Part shown: positions 32,643 to 43,971 of the stretch, piece after piece
Numbering within the stretch: position 1 is the stretch's first letter
Layout of the letters: the number at the start of each line of letters is the position of its first letter
NCBI RefSeq assembly: GCF_963576675.1
Contig: NC_088916.1
Coordinates: forward strand, 18,204,501 to 18,268,500
DNA length: 64,000 nt
Source of the DNA: Euphorbia lathyris
Taxonomy: Eukaryota > Streptophyta > Magnoliopsida > Malpighiales > Euphorbiaceae
Direction: 5' to 3'
The notes under the pieces: model-generated
What the model saw: the letters and a program-made list of their open reading frames with translations, nothing else
Databases searched by the model: none
What the model was told of the DNA's origin: nothing
Position numbers and translations under genes: made by a program

Positions 32643-32975
32643 GCTCAATCAACATCTTACAAAGATCTGGCCCTATTTCAATGAGGTAAGAACTGTTTTG
32701 GATCCCATTTTTCGGTCTTTTAATTGGATGTATGCAGCTCTAGGTATAGGAAATTAAATGATTTCTAAGTTTGGTATTTTGAAGTTACTGTTTGTGTTAT
32801 TATTTCGATAGGACTATATGTGTGTCTCGAAATTTTGATGTTTGTAAGCAGTGTCTGAGTTGATAAAGGCTTCAGTAGAACCTGTTCTTGAGCAATATAG
32901 ACCGATCGTACTGTCATCTCTTAAATTTTCCAGAGATGAAGCAAAGCTATCCATAGGATCCGACCGTTTTGGTAA
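32643..32975 (+). pseudogene. Plant synaptotagmin/SMP-domain gene fragment
   Basis: Exon 32643-32686 encodes WLNQHLTKIWPYFNE and ends in a GTAAG donor. After an intron, the exon from 32849 encodes SELIKASVEPVLEQYRPIVL and SSLKFS. This is the start of the SMP lipid-transfer domain of plant synaptotagmin/NTMC2 proteins at ER-plasma membrane contact sites. Past LKFS the reading (RDEAKLSIGSDRFG, to the next GT at about 32969) no longer matches, so homology ends there. No membrane anchor or C2 domains are present. A 4CL-like exon follows 0.1 kb downstream. Confidence 0.8.
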
Positions 32976-33074
32976 ATTAATATAGACAATTTCCATAACT
33001 TTGTCATCAAGGTATCTGTATTCTAATAAACAACAAGAGGTGGATATATATTAATTTGCATTATATGGTTGCAG

Positions 33075-33180
33075 GTACGCCCTGATGATGAAGCAGGACA
33101 AATTCCCATGGCGTATGTAGTGAGGAAAGTAAGAAGCAACCTTACAGAGGCTCAAGTTATGCATTTCATTGCAAAACGGG
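33075..33180 (+). pseudogene. 4-coumarate:CoA ligase-like exon fragment
   Basis: A TTGCAG acceptor and a GTATG donor bound one exon encoding [17 protein letters not shown] and [13 protein letters not shown]. This is a conserved C-terminal exon of plant 4CL and 4CL-like acyl-CoA synthetases, next to the catalytic-Lys domain. The exon boundary at IAK(Q/R) is the family's. No other 4CL exon is present. It is in the same orientation as the SMP exons just upstream, forming an artificial chimera. Confidence 0.85.
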
Positions 33181-33299
33181 TATGCTTATGAATTGTCTCG
33201 TCGCAAACAGTTGGTTGTGTATACAGAGATCTCTAACATTGTTGTCATTCATACTTTTTTCTTTTTAATTAGACCAGATTTTTTTTTTTTTAAAAAAAA

Positions 33300-33428
33300 A
33301 AATTTGCGCGCAATGCGCTTACATTAAAGAATAAAGAAAAATCCCCACCAGACCCGGATGTGATTCGAACCCATGACCTCCCAAGGCATAGGTAAACTCT
33401 CAACCACTAGGCTAAGAGCTTCACCACA
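33300..33428 (-). mobile_element. tRNA-derived SINE-like sequence
   Basis: The minus strand reads GCTCTTAGCCTAGTGGTTGAGAG-type box A and then GGTTCGAATC box B, about 35 bases apart, followed by a short body and a T-rich end. The head would not fold as a functional tRNA, and no CCA-end or acceptor pairing is visible. It is therefore a SINE head and not a tRNA gene. Target duplications were not found. Confidence 0.55.
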
Positions 33429-33529
33429 CTAGCTTATTTTTAAATTTTGAGATTTTAAATGATTTTACAGATTTTATTTGGATTCAATGCATAAAATATG
33501 GATATTGCTATTTATAAAAAAGACCTTAT

Positions 33530-33673
33530 AAAAACTCAATATGTAAAAACATCAAATTGGTTTAAACCCTGGAATAGTAAATAACACTCGGAGAGATTCG
33601 GAATTCATTTTCGAGAACTGTATGGATAAATTCTAAAATACTCTCGGAATAATACAATTTATAATGATAAAAT
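33530..33673 (-). repeat. Serpin inverted repeat, left arm, outer part
   Basis: Complementary to the far end of the right arm (about 39370-39510): blocks such as AAACATCAAATTGGTTTAAACC are shared. It is cut from the rest of the arm by a hAT element inserted at 33674. Confidence 0.85.
33666..33673. repeat. 8-bp target duplication GATAAAAT of hAT element
   Basis: Exactly repeated at 38507-38514. 8 bp is the hAT signature. Confidence 0.9.
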
Positions 33674-34004
33674 TAGGGCTGTCAATATGGATTACAACAC
33701 GATAACACGATTCACGTAACACGGAAATTAAACGAATTAGGGTTGAGATAAATGGGTTTGTGTCATAAATGGGTCGACATGCCTAACCCGTAAAATAAGC
33801 GGGTCGGTTCGCGGGTTGACTCGCGAATTCGTTGTAACCTGTATAATTTAGACGAGTCTATGGGTCGTGTCAATCTAACCAGCGAACCCATATAACCCGA
33901 CTCATATAACCCATCTAACCCATATATCATGTAAATATAAATTTTTTTATGGATATTAAAGTAATTTTAATTTTTAACCTTTATATATATATATATATAT
34001 ATAT

Positions 34005-37000
34005 GGGTGAGATCCAGTGTGACAAGGAGTTAGGATTGTGACAATGAGCTTATTGTGTGACATAACAAAACTACGTAGTTTTCATGATAATTGAAAAAGG
34101 CAATGTGGCAAATTTGTAAATAAAAGGAAAGTGAGGATAGAGAAAATTGTTTTATTTCTTTTCTTTAAAATACATTTTCCCGACATTTCTAACCTCGTTT
34201 TTCGAAAAGTTTTATACTATTAGACTCGTCTAAATTAGACGGTCATTTTAAGATCCATGAAGCTCAACTAAAAAAAATTCCGGTGAACGGAATCCGGGTG
34301 GGCGTTTTCTTGCGAAAAAAAAGTGTCCAGAAAATTTGCAAACAGTTGCAGAAAATGTAAAACATTATTCTGAGAAACTTTAATTCTTGGAACGATGCGA
34401 GATTTCTTACGGTTTAGTCCCAATAAAACTTGTTCCTTAATTTTATCCATTTTACATGCTTCAACAATTTGTAGAGTCAAAACCGTAAGGAATCTCATTT
34501 TGCGCCAAGAATTAAAGTTTCTTAAAATCATGTTTTACATGTTTTGAAATTTTTTGATAATTTTCTGGGCACATTTTTTTGTTATACTTACGTTGTTCCG
34601 ACAGCGTACGAAATTGTTCCAAATCAGTGTATCATTTGTTCCAACATAATACTTATATTGTTCCAACAAAATAAATCAGCGTACCATTTTTTCTAACAAA
34701 ATAGTTCTATTATTCCAGCATAATACATATATTGTTCCAACATAATATAAATCACTTTAACAATTGTTCCAAATCAATTTTATTATCTATATCTTCGATT
34801 TCATTTTTGTTTCTTAGTATTTAATATAATATCTTCAAATTTATATTAGTTATATTATTTAGAAAATAATTCTAATTTTTATATTCTTCCAACAGAATAA
34901 TTATATTATTCCAACAGAATAGTCATATTGTTTCAACAGAATACTTATATTGTTCCAACAAAATATTGCAACACATAGTGCTGAAAGGTAAGACCAAAAA
35001 GTGCCCAGAAAATTATCAAAAAATTCTGAAATATGTAAAACATCATTTTAAGAAACTTTAATTCTTGGCTCAAAATGAGATTTCTTACGGTTTTGATCCA
35101 ATAAATTGTTGAAACATGTAAAATGGATAAAATTAAGGAAATTGTTTTATTGGGACTAAGCCGTAAGAAATCCTACTTCGACCCAAGAATTAAAGTTTCT
35201 TAAAATAATATTTTACATTTTTTAGAATTTGTTGAGAATTTACTGGGAACTTTGTGTTTTGTCGCCGGAAAACGCTCACCTGATCGCCGTAAGGAATCTC
35301 ACTTTGAGTGAAGAATTAAAGTTTCTCAAAAAAATGTTTTACATTTTTTGGAATTTTTTGAAAATTTTCTGGGCATTTTTTTCTCATAGAAAAACAAATC
35401 GCCAGATTCTATTCACCAGAATTTTTTTACTTGAGCTTCTGGGATCTTAAAATGACCGGCTAATTAAGACGTGTCCAACGGTATAAAAGTTTTTGAAAAA
35501 CGAGGTTGGAAAAGTCGGGAAAATTAATTTTAAAGAAAAGAAATAAAACAATTTTCTCTTTCATTTTATTTACAAATTTGCTACATTCTCCTAGTTAATT
35601 ACAAAATTGGTCCTTGTCACACAATAAGGCTCGTCACACCATAAGAGATGTGTCACACATGATCTCTCCTATATATATATATATATATATATATAGGAGA
35701 GATCATGTGTGACACATTTCTTATAGTGTGACGAGCCTTATTGTGTGACAAGGACCAATTTTATAATTAACCAAAAGAAGGTAGCAAATTTGTAAATAAA
35801 AGAAAAGAGAAAATTGTTTTATTTTTTTTCTTTAAAATGCATTTTCCCGACTTTTCCAACCTCCTTTTTCAAAAAAATTTATACTGTTGGACTCGTCTTA
35901 ACTAAACGGTCATTTTAAGATCCATGAAGCTGAAGTAAAAAAAATTCCGGTGAACGAAATCCGGGTGGGCGTTTTCCGGCAAACAAAAAAGTGTCCAGAA
36001 AATTCTCAAAAAATTCCAGAAAATGTAAAACATTATTCTAAGAAACTTTAATTCTTGGGTCGAAGCAATATTTCTTACGGTTTAGTCCCAATAAAACTTT
36101 TTCCTTAATTTTATCCATTTTACATGCTTCAAAAATTTATTGGGTAAAAACTGTAAGTAATCTCGCTTTAAGACAAGAATTAAAGTTTCTTAAAATAATG
36201 TTTTACATGTTTTGGAATTTTTTGATAATTTTCTGAACACGTTTTTTGTCCTACTTACGTTGTTCCAAATCAATGTACCATTTGTTCCAACATAATAATT
36301 ATATTGTTCCAACAGAAAATTGTTTTATTTCTTTTATTTAAAATACATTTTTCTGACATTTATAACCTCGTTTTTTGAAAAATTTGATACTATTAGACTC
36401 GTCTAAATTAGACAGTCATTTTAAGATCCCTGAAGCTCAAGTAAAAAAAATTCCGGTGAACGAAATCCGAGTTGGCGTTTTCTGGCAAGGAAAAAAGTGC
36501 CCTGAAAATTCTAAAAAAATTCCAAAAAACGTAAAACATTATTCTAAGAAACTTTAATACTTGGGTCGAAGCGGGATTTCTTACGGTTTAGTCCCAATAA
36601 AATTTGTTCCTTAATTTTATCCATTTTACACGCTTCAACAATTTATTGGGTCAAAACTGTAAGGAATTTCGGTTTGAGCCAAGAATTAAAGTTTCTTAAA
36701 ATGATAGTTTACATATTTTCGAATTTTTTGATAATTTTTTGGGTACGTTTTTTTTCCTACTTACATTGTTCCAAATCAGTGTACCATTTGTTCCAAATCA
36801 GTGTACCATTTGTTCCAACATAATACTTGTATTGTTCCAACAGAAAAATGTTTTATTTCTTTTCTTTAAAATATATTTTTCTGACATTTCTAACTTTGTT
36901 TTTCGAAAAATTTTATACTATTAGACGTCTAAATTAGACGGTCATTTTAAGATCCCTGAAGTTCAAGTAAAAAAAATTCCGGTGAACGGAATCCGGGTGG

Positions 37001-37587
37001 GCGTTTTTTGGCGAGAAATAAAGTGCTCAGAAAATTCTCAAAAAATTTCAGAAAATGTAAAACATTATTCTAAGAAACTTTAATTCTTGGGTCGAAGCGG
37101 GATTTCTTACGGTATAGTCCCAACAAATTGTTGAAGCATGTAAAATGGATAAAATTAAGGAAAAAGTTTTATTGGGACTAAACCGTAATAAATCCTGTTT
37201 CGACCCAAGAATTAAAGTTTCTTAGAATAATGTTTTACATTTTCTGGAATGTTTTTAGAATTTTCTGGGTACTTTTTTTCTCGCCGGAAAACGCCCACTG
37301 GGATTCCATTCACCGGAAATTTTTTTAATTGAGCTTCAGGGATCTTAAAATAATCGTCTAATTTAGACGAGTCTAATAGTATAAAAATTTTTGAAAAACG
37401 ATGTTAGAGATGTCGGAAAAATGTATTTTAAAGAAAATAAATAAAACAATTTTCTCTACCATCTCTTTCATTTTATTTACCAATTTGTCACCTTCCCCTT
37501 TTTAATTATCATCAAAACTACATAGTTTTGTTATGTCACACAATAAGTTCATTGTCACAACTTAAACCCTGGTCACGCTGGATCTCA

Positions 37588-37590
<3 letters not shown>
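34005..37590. mobile_element. Fold-back MITE pair (inverted dimer) in (TA)n
   Basis: Two related elements lie head to head: 34005-35669 and 35696-37590, joined by a (TA)n core. Outer ends read GGTGAGATCCAGTGTGAC and the complement of GTCACGCTGGATCTCAC. Inner ends read GGAGAGATCATGTGTGAC in mirror image. Arms are complementary over long blocks, for example AAATTGGTCCTTGTCACACAA. Within each arm a unit containing TTCCGGTGAACGGAATCCGG recurs near 34277, 35945, 36450 and 36977 in direct orientation and near 35255 and 37295 inverted, so each arm is itself fold-back. No coding sequence. Confidence 0.8.
35670..35695. repeat. (TA)n at the centre of the fold-back pair
   Basis: Uninterrupted TA run at the symmetry axis of the inverted dimer. 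Confidence 0.95.

Positions 37591-37651
<61 letters not shown>
37591..37651. repeat. (TA)n microsatellite at right end of fold-back pair
   Basis: About 60 bases of alternating TA. A shorter TA run (33981-34004) lies at the left end, consistent with insertion into TA targets. Confidence 0.95.
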
Positions 37652-37656
<5 letters not shown>

Positions 37657-38506
37657 TAGTAGATTACAGAACACACGTTAGGTTTCCAACTTTCTTTCCC
37701 TAACAATTTGTGATGCCTGCCTCTCTTCACTGACATCCGGTGAATGCTTCAGTCTCCAGCCACAAGTCTTTTGTTGATTTAATTTTCCACTTAAATTGTC
37801 CTTTTGCCTCTTTTTCCTGTCCATGAGATTCAGCTTCAGTCGGTTACACTCATTTATCCGAAACTGCGAGCCTAAGAAATTCTAGGAAATTAGGTATTGA
37901 TTTTGAGAGACCATGAGATTCGACGGCTTTTGTACTCTGGTAGACTGTTAGTAGTTCTTTTTTCTAGGATAGTGATGCTTTCCTTTAATCTAGAACTCAT
38001 GTAGTTGCTTTTAATATGCTTTATTCCTTTGGTATATAAAATAATAAATAATAGGCTATCAATCTAAACCAGGTTAATTATGGTCTTTAAATTATTTTAA
38101 ATCAAAGACTAATGAACAAGATACTAATTCTATTGTTGTTTAAGTTGAATTGAATGTTTTAATTTATTTGTTATTTGGAATTGAATTTTTTTATTTTGTT
38201 TGTAAGTTTTGGATTTTAGACTTTTGATGTTATCTTGTTGAATTTGTTTTGTTAGTTTGTATTGGATTTTATTTTTTCATATGCAGTTATGCATGTTTTT
38301 ATTTTCTTTTTCATTTTGTTTAGTTGAATATTTTTTTAGTATGAAGTTGCAAAATTAATTGGGTTAGCTAGGTTGACATGTTCAACCCGCTTTTTAAACG
38401 AATCGTGCCGAGTCGACCCATTTATTAAATGGTTTGAGATAAATGGGGCACCTGAGTAAGTCGACACGACAGGTTTACAACCCGCAAACCCATATTGACA
38501 ACCCTA

Positions 38507-38904
38507 GATAAAATTGAGAGAAATCTCTTTAAAATTGTACTCAATCTCAACAACAGTAAAAAATCCTAAAATTCAGAAAAAATTTATAATCTTAAAATTC
38601 AGTGATTCTATAAACGAGGATTTAGAGCAACTTCAATAAAAAGAACAGTGCTGGAAGCCTCTTCTCTGATCATAAACATAAACGGATGATTTGCTATAAA
38701 ACTTCGTTGAGACGGCTCCGTAAAAGGCACTGTGTCTCCATAACTCATTTCAAATACATTGACGGCAATTGCAATTGTGCCTTCCTCGTTTACTTCGATA
38801 GAACATTTCTGAAATCCGTTCGACACATAAAGTACTCCTAAAGTTTCAATCATCTTTCTCGCTATCAAAAGGCAAATCCAATCCGAGTTTCATGATGCTC
38901 GCAC
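38507..38904 (-). pseudogene. Serpin exon, left arm of inverted repeat
   Basis: The minus strand encodes the C-terminal exon of a plant serpin: MMKLGLDLPF-type start (frame damaged), VSNGFQKCSIEVNEEGTIA (hinge before the reactive-centre loop), FIANHPFMFMIREE and VLFIEVALNPRL then stop. Serpins trap proteases by loop insertion. A 14-base deletion after GATAGCGAGAAAG breaks the frame relative to the other arm. The first exon(s) are absent. Confidence 0.88.
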
Positions 38905-38948
38905 AAGCATATTTTATGTGAGACATCAGCATATTGGAGACAAGCATC
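38905..38948. other. Spacer (loop) of serpin inverted repeat
   Basis: 44 bases separating the arms. A transcript would form a hairpin with this loop. Confidence 0.85.
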
Positions 38949-39560
38949 GTGCGAGCATGATGAAACTCGGATTGGATTTGCCTTTTGATAGCGAGAAAGC
39001 TGAGATTGATGAGATGATTGAAACTTTAGGAGTACTTTATGTGTCGAACGGATTTCAGAAATGTTCTATCGAACGGATTTCAGAAATGTTCTATCGAAGT
39101 AAACGAGGAAAGCACAATTGCAACTGCCGTCAATGTATTTGAAATGAGTTATGGAGACACAGTGCCTTTTACGGAGCCGTCTCAATGAAGTTTTATTGCA
39201 AATCATCCGTTTTTGTTTATGATCAGAGAAGAGGGTTCTGGCACTGTTCTTTTTATTGGAGCTGCTCTAAATCCTCGTTTATAGAATCACTGAATTTTAA
39301 GATTATAAATTTTTTCTGAATTTTAGGATTTTTTACTGTTGTTGAGATTGAGTACAATTTTAAAGAGATTTCTCTCTATTTTATCATTGTATTGTTCCGA
39401 GAGTATTTTAGAATTTATCGATAGAGTTCTCAAAAATGAATTCCAAATCTCTCCGAGTATTATTTACTATTCCAAGGTTTAAACCAATTTGATGTTTTTA
39501 TTCTTTTATTATGATACATTAAGCCTTTTGACCACTTATATAGATTTACATATTGAGAGG
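38949..39560 (+). pseudogene. Serpin exon, right arm of inverted repeat
   Basis: Same serpin exon in the opposite direction. MKLGLDLPFDSEKAEIDEMI and LGVLYVSNGFQKCSIE are intact, then a 25-bp tandem duplication (CGGATTTCAGAAATGTTCTA...) shifts the frame. The original frame resumes with [14 protein letters not shown] and [12 protein letters not shown], with one TGA where the Arg of SQRSF is expected. Beyond the stop, about 200 bp of 3' flank is also complementary to the left arm. The arms differ by scattered substitutions and small indels, giving an almost perfect hairpin of about 530 bp. Confidence 0.88.
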
Positions 39561-41260
39561 AAAAAGGGTTTATTGCATAAAAATTGAGGACTCGATGTAC
39601 AAATAAAAGAATCATCATTAAGGACTAAATGTGTGAAACAAAAGAAAAAGAGTTTTCTTTCACCTCCCGGTGTTCTAGGGAACTTCATTTGCTTGTATCT
39701 GTGAGCTTACTGATATCTCTTCAAGTAGACCTTGCAATTTCGTATTCCCGGCCGTTGTGTTTGTGTTGTGTCATTTCGGGTTTATGTTAAAAAGAGTAAA
39801 CCCAAATCCAATCCAAAAACTTTTATGTTACATTCGTGTTAATCTGTTCGGGTTACATGTGATTTTGTTATGCATATATATTAATGATAACTTTTAAAAA
39901 TATAAGAATATATGATAATATTTCATTTTTAAATTAGTATGTTATATGTTAAAAATAACCATAGAAAAATCCACTAATATTATATTAGAGAGTAATGTCT
40001 TGTGTTTATAACAATTTAAGAGGTTCGAATCATGTTTGCAAGTAATAATTACAATTTTATTATATTTATTAATAAAGTAATATATAAAAACACGAGAGAA
40101 TATAACAATAATTTTAGAAATTCGTGTCATTTCGTATCGTTTTTTGGTTAGCATATCAACCTTAACCCAATCCAAAAATTTGCGTGTCAGTTTCGTTCAA
40201 CAAAAAATGACACATTACTAACTAAGCTAAAATCAAACACAAGTTGCTTGTCGATTTAATGTCACGTGTAATTTTACCACCTCTAGTTTCAAGGAATGAT
40301 TGTACAAACCATTGTCAAACTAGACGAGACATGTCGAGAGTTAAAACATGCGGCTTCTATTATGGGTTATTTATTCTACATTCTACAACAAAATGGAAAA
40401 CGTGATATAGTTTTTGCAGCTAGCTTGTACATTACGGTAATATAGTGTTCAATGAGTCCATTCCTAAAGCAACATAGTAGATAATCCCATGTCTAAGGGT
40501 TACAAGTTGTTTTACGCATTTCGAAGGCCCGAGAAAGGTTCTTTACGCCTCCCTTCTTCTCTTCTATGATATTTATCAATGATGAATAAGGATGGTGAAT
40601 TTATAAATATATAATTAACGAAAGAGAAACGAAAATATTTAATTGGAAGAAGTTTTTAGAAGAGGAAAAGAATTTGTAAATACAAAATTACGTTTCTTAT
40701 AAGCTAGGAAAACTACTTCTAAGAAAAGTTACAATTTGTATTAGCGAGTGAAATTACTTGAATTTGTATCCGTCTCAGGAATATTCATGTAATTACTATT
40801 ACTTAAATTTGTTGACCAGTACTATTGTGGGAATTTGACTAAGGAATATATTATTCAATAAGAAGTCTTTTGGTAAGGAAAGAAAGATGGAGGACCTAGT
40901 TAATTAAATAATTAAAATTAATTAATTAAATTAATTATTGAATTAAATAAAAAAATTCTAAAAAAATATTTATGCTCAAACCAATTTGGGCCGGATAGAT
41001 TGGTCGTGTGTGTGCATATGGTGGCCAAAAGTCAAACAAACATCATATATGTCCTTATGCTTCCACAAGAATGTATACCTCTTGGAGTACATTCTAATAG
41101 TATGAAATACCACCATTCCTTTAAGTGACAAAATTCATATATGAGATTACTTTCACATATTTAACATATTTACTCAACCTAGTACATATCTAGACTGATT
41201 TTGTGTGACCTTCCCAAAATACCTTTAATATATATAACACTTATAAATTTTTTAGGCTTT
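39561..41260. other. AT-rich sequence without recognised genes
   Basis: I see no coding homology. Small low-complexity tracts occur, and the ORFs at 39942-40175 and 41179-41403 are not protein-like. Confidence 0.5.
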
Positions 41261-41279
41261 CGTCTTTCTCCCTCTCGTC

Positions 41280-41580
41280 CGACTTCGCAGATTTCGCAAT
41301 ATGCGATGTCTACGAAGATAATGTTTGATTTACTAGATGATTTTAATTCGCAGATTTCGCAATATGCGAAGTCTGCGAAGATAAAAGATGTGTTTTTAAG
41401 CATTTTTATCTTCGCATATTACAAAATATGCGAAGTGCTAAATAACAAAAAAAAAGGCATAACAACAAGAGATTCTAACATTAAAATCGTAACATTATCA
41501 AAATTTACAACAATGCCACAATAACAACATTAAAATCATAACATTATCAAAATTTACAGCAAGATTGCCACAATAAACTC
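41280..41580. repeat. Short tandem duplications with TTCGCAGA/TCTGCGAA palindromes
   Basis: CGCAGATTTCGCAATATGCGA occurs at 41286 and 41350. A 50-55-bp unit with AACATTATCAAAATTTACA occurs twice at 41470-41570. Related words (GCGAAGTCTGCGAA) recur at 41775, 41838 and 41896, up to the gypsy fragment, so this may be that element's spacer. Confidence 0.6.
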
Positions 41581-41913
41581 CTAACAAATCATTTCAAAGT
41601 AAATGTGACGAATTTTGATGGGAATTTCTCCCTGTATCAGAAGGAAAGTTATCTCCTCTACATCTTAGTACACCGCTTTCCTGAAAGGGATGTTATGTAT
41701 TCAACCACCTTCAGAAAAATTTAATCGTGTTAGGAAAATAAAAGACGTTTTGGCTTCGCGAAAAGATGATTTTGCGAAGTCTGCGAATAGAAATGTGCAA
41801 GGAAGATGATGATTTTGCTTCGCGAAAAGAGGATTTCGCGAAGTCTGCAAGGAGTAATGTGACGATTTTACTTCGCAAAAACGAATTACAAGAAGTCTGC
41901 GAAGGGAAAAATC

Positions 41914-43180
41914 ATGGAGTATCTGTTGAACCCAGGAAGACAAGTACCTTATTCCTTCAAGGTTAGAGCATTGAACTTCTTATTGATGGAAGGTGACTTG
42001 TACCGCAAAAATGTAGATGGACTTTTGCTGAAATGCTTAGGATTTCCAGACAACATGGAAGTTATGAAACAAGTCCATAAAGGAGTATGTGGAGCTCATC
42101 AGGCAGGCATCAAGATGAAGTGGCTCATAAGGAGACATGGATACTTCTGGCCATTTATGTTGAAGGATTGTATGTCTTATGCAAAAGGATGCCGCCAATA
42201 TCAAAGATATGGGTAGATTCAAAGAGTCCATGCAGATGAGATGCACGCAGTCGTCAAGCCATGACCCTTCAGAGGATGGGCAATTGATTTGATAGGGAAA
42301 ATTTATCCCGCATCATCAAAAGGGCACAGCTTTATGATCGTGACAATAGACTACTTCACAAAATGGGTGGAGGCCTTACCAATGAAGAAAGTGGACCAGA
42401 TAGATGTTGTGAAGTTCATCAAGGAGAACATCATTCACATGTATGGGATCCTCAGTCAATTACTACAGACCAAGGAACCATGTTCACTAGAGAAGAGATG
42501 AAGGACTTCATGGAAGATTATGGAATCAAGTTGTTGCACTCTACCCCTCATTATCCACAAGCTAATGGTCAAGCCAAGGCTTCCAACAAAGTTCTCATCA
42601 ACATCCTTGAAAAGATGATCGAAGATAATCCCAGGGAATGGCATGTCTTACTTTCAGTAACTTTATGGGCACACAGAACATAAAAAATGAGTGCCACAGG
42701 CGTCAGTCCTTTCTCGTTAACATATGGACATGATGTCATGCTTCCTTTGGAGGTAGTAGTGCCGTCCTTCAGAGTAGCCAGACAAAATGAACTCACTCTA
42801 GTAGAATACACAGAAGCTATATGATGATGGAACTTGAAGAGTCTGATGAAACCAGAATGCAAGCACTTGATCGAATGATCTCCCAGAAAAAGAAAGTAAC
42901 TAGAGCATACAATAAGAGAGTGAAGAAAAAGACCTTTGTAGAAGGGGACATGGTTTGGAAACTCATCTTACCAGTTGGGAGTAAAGATAGAGCATATGGA
43001 AAATGGTCTCCAAATTGGGAAGGACCATTCAAAGTCTTCCAAGTTCTAAAAGGAAACTCTTATTGGTTAGCCAACTTGCAAGGGGAGCCATATAAGAGGG
43101 TTCCTCAATGGAAAGTACCTCAAGAAATTCTATCCCATCCTTTGGGAACTGAGGGAGCATCAGCCGTAGGATATAAGCAA
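41914..43180 (+). pseudogene. Ty3/gypsy integrase fragment
   Basis: The fragment is spread over three frames. 41914-42213 gives the end of RNase H/linker and the HHCC zinc-binding region (VHKGVCGAHQAG...CMSYAKGCRQYQ). From 42280 the DDE core has AIDLIGK and SFMIVTIDYFTKWVEALP. In a shifted frame follow TDQGTMF (second Asp) and HYPQANGQAKASNKV. 42821-43180 gives the C-terminal domain with KWSPNWEGPFKV. The catalytic Glu expected in NGQAEASNK is Lys (AAG, 42576-42578). Stops occur at 42213, near 42681 and near 42820. RT and protease are absent. Confidence 0.88.
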
Positions 43181-43329
43181 TATGTATTTGATGTAACACA
43201 AAGCAATTTTAATTTGAAAATTATAAAGCTGGCTTATAGCCGCTATTCTGTTTGCAATAAAATAATAGAAGGCCACAAGGCCGCAATTTATTCATCAAGC
43301 AATGTCTATCAAGTCTATCTAACAAATAA

Positions 43330-43900
43330 AACTCTTTGAGGAGAATTTACCTTCCCATTGTTGGAATCATGTTGATTTTCTCCATTGAATTGATTGATTC
43401 GGCTTCTGCTCCTTGGCACCGGAAAACCCATTGTTAGAATAAGGATTGGTAGTGCACCGATGTCCACAACAACTTTATTGACAACTTGAATTAGTGATGC
43501 ACTCAAAAGCAACTTGTGGGCACCTTGATTAAAGGAAACCGATCAATGATTGATCTGACCTTTAATCCTTCCCATCGGGAAACCTTTTGTCAGAATAGGT
43601 AATGGTTGTGTACTTATGTTCAGAGGCCTCTACTTATTGGCACCGACAAACCCTTCGTGAGAACAGGGACTGGTTATGGACTTATGTTCAAGAGCTCTAA
43701 TACAACGTATAAGCAAGCCGAATGATGGAAACTTGGTTAACAGGAGTTGGTGATGCATGTACAACTTGTTAGCACCGTGATTAAAGGAACCCGATCAATG
43801 ATTGATCCGTCCTCTAATTTCGGATACTAGCAAGCTTTTCCGTCATAATAGGGACTGTATGTAATAATATATACAACAGCCCCAAGGACGACTTCATCAA
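43330..43900 (+). repeat. Gypsy 3' untranslated repeats
   Basis: Downstream of the integrase end, two ~265-bp units each contain GGCACCG-ACCCTTNGTGAGAA-like and GATTAAAGGAAMCCGATCAA words (the latter near 43530 and 43780). Tandem repeats between pol and the 3' LTR are common in gypsy elements. No LTR could be delimited. Confidence 0.55.
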
Positions 43901-43971
43901 AAATCAGCAGTCTGCAATTGAGAGGGAACAACCTGCAATTTGTAAAAAAAAACAATATTGTTGATGATTGA

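Larger units (their letters stand above)
33674..38506. mobile_element. Non-autonomous hAT element splitting the serpin inverted repeat
   Basis: Termini TAGGGCTGTCAATATGG and its near-complement CCATATTGACAACCCTA are imperfect terminal inverted repeats of 17 bp. They are flanked by an exact 8-bp duplication. GGGTCGG/CCCGAC-type subterminal words sit near both ends. No transposase is present. The interior is mostly a later fold-back pair (34005-37590). Confidence 0.9.

Noticed and set aside
33340..33428. Possible tRNA gene on the minus strand
   Set aside because: Box A and box B are present, but acceptor and anticodon stems do not pair, and the sequence runs into a SINE-like body.
16216..33500. 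Helitron carrying all the gene fragments
   Set aside because: I looked for a CTRRT end preceded by a short hairpin and for a TC start. No convincing pair was seen, and no Rep/helicase coding sequence is present, so the carrier stays undefined.
38608..39142. Two head-to-head functional serpin genes
   Set aside because: Each arm has only the last exon and carries frameshifts or stops. The arrangement is an inverted duplication of one exon.
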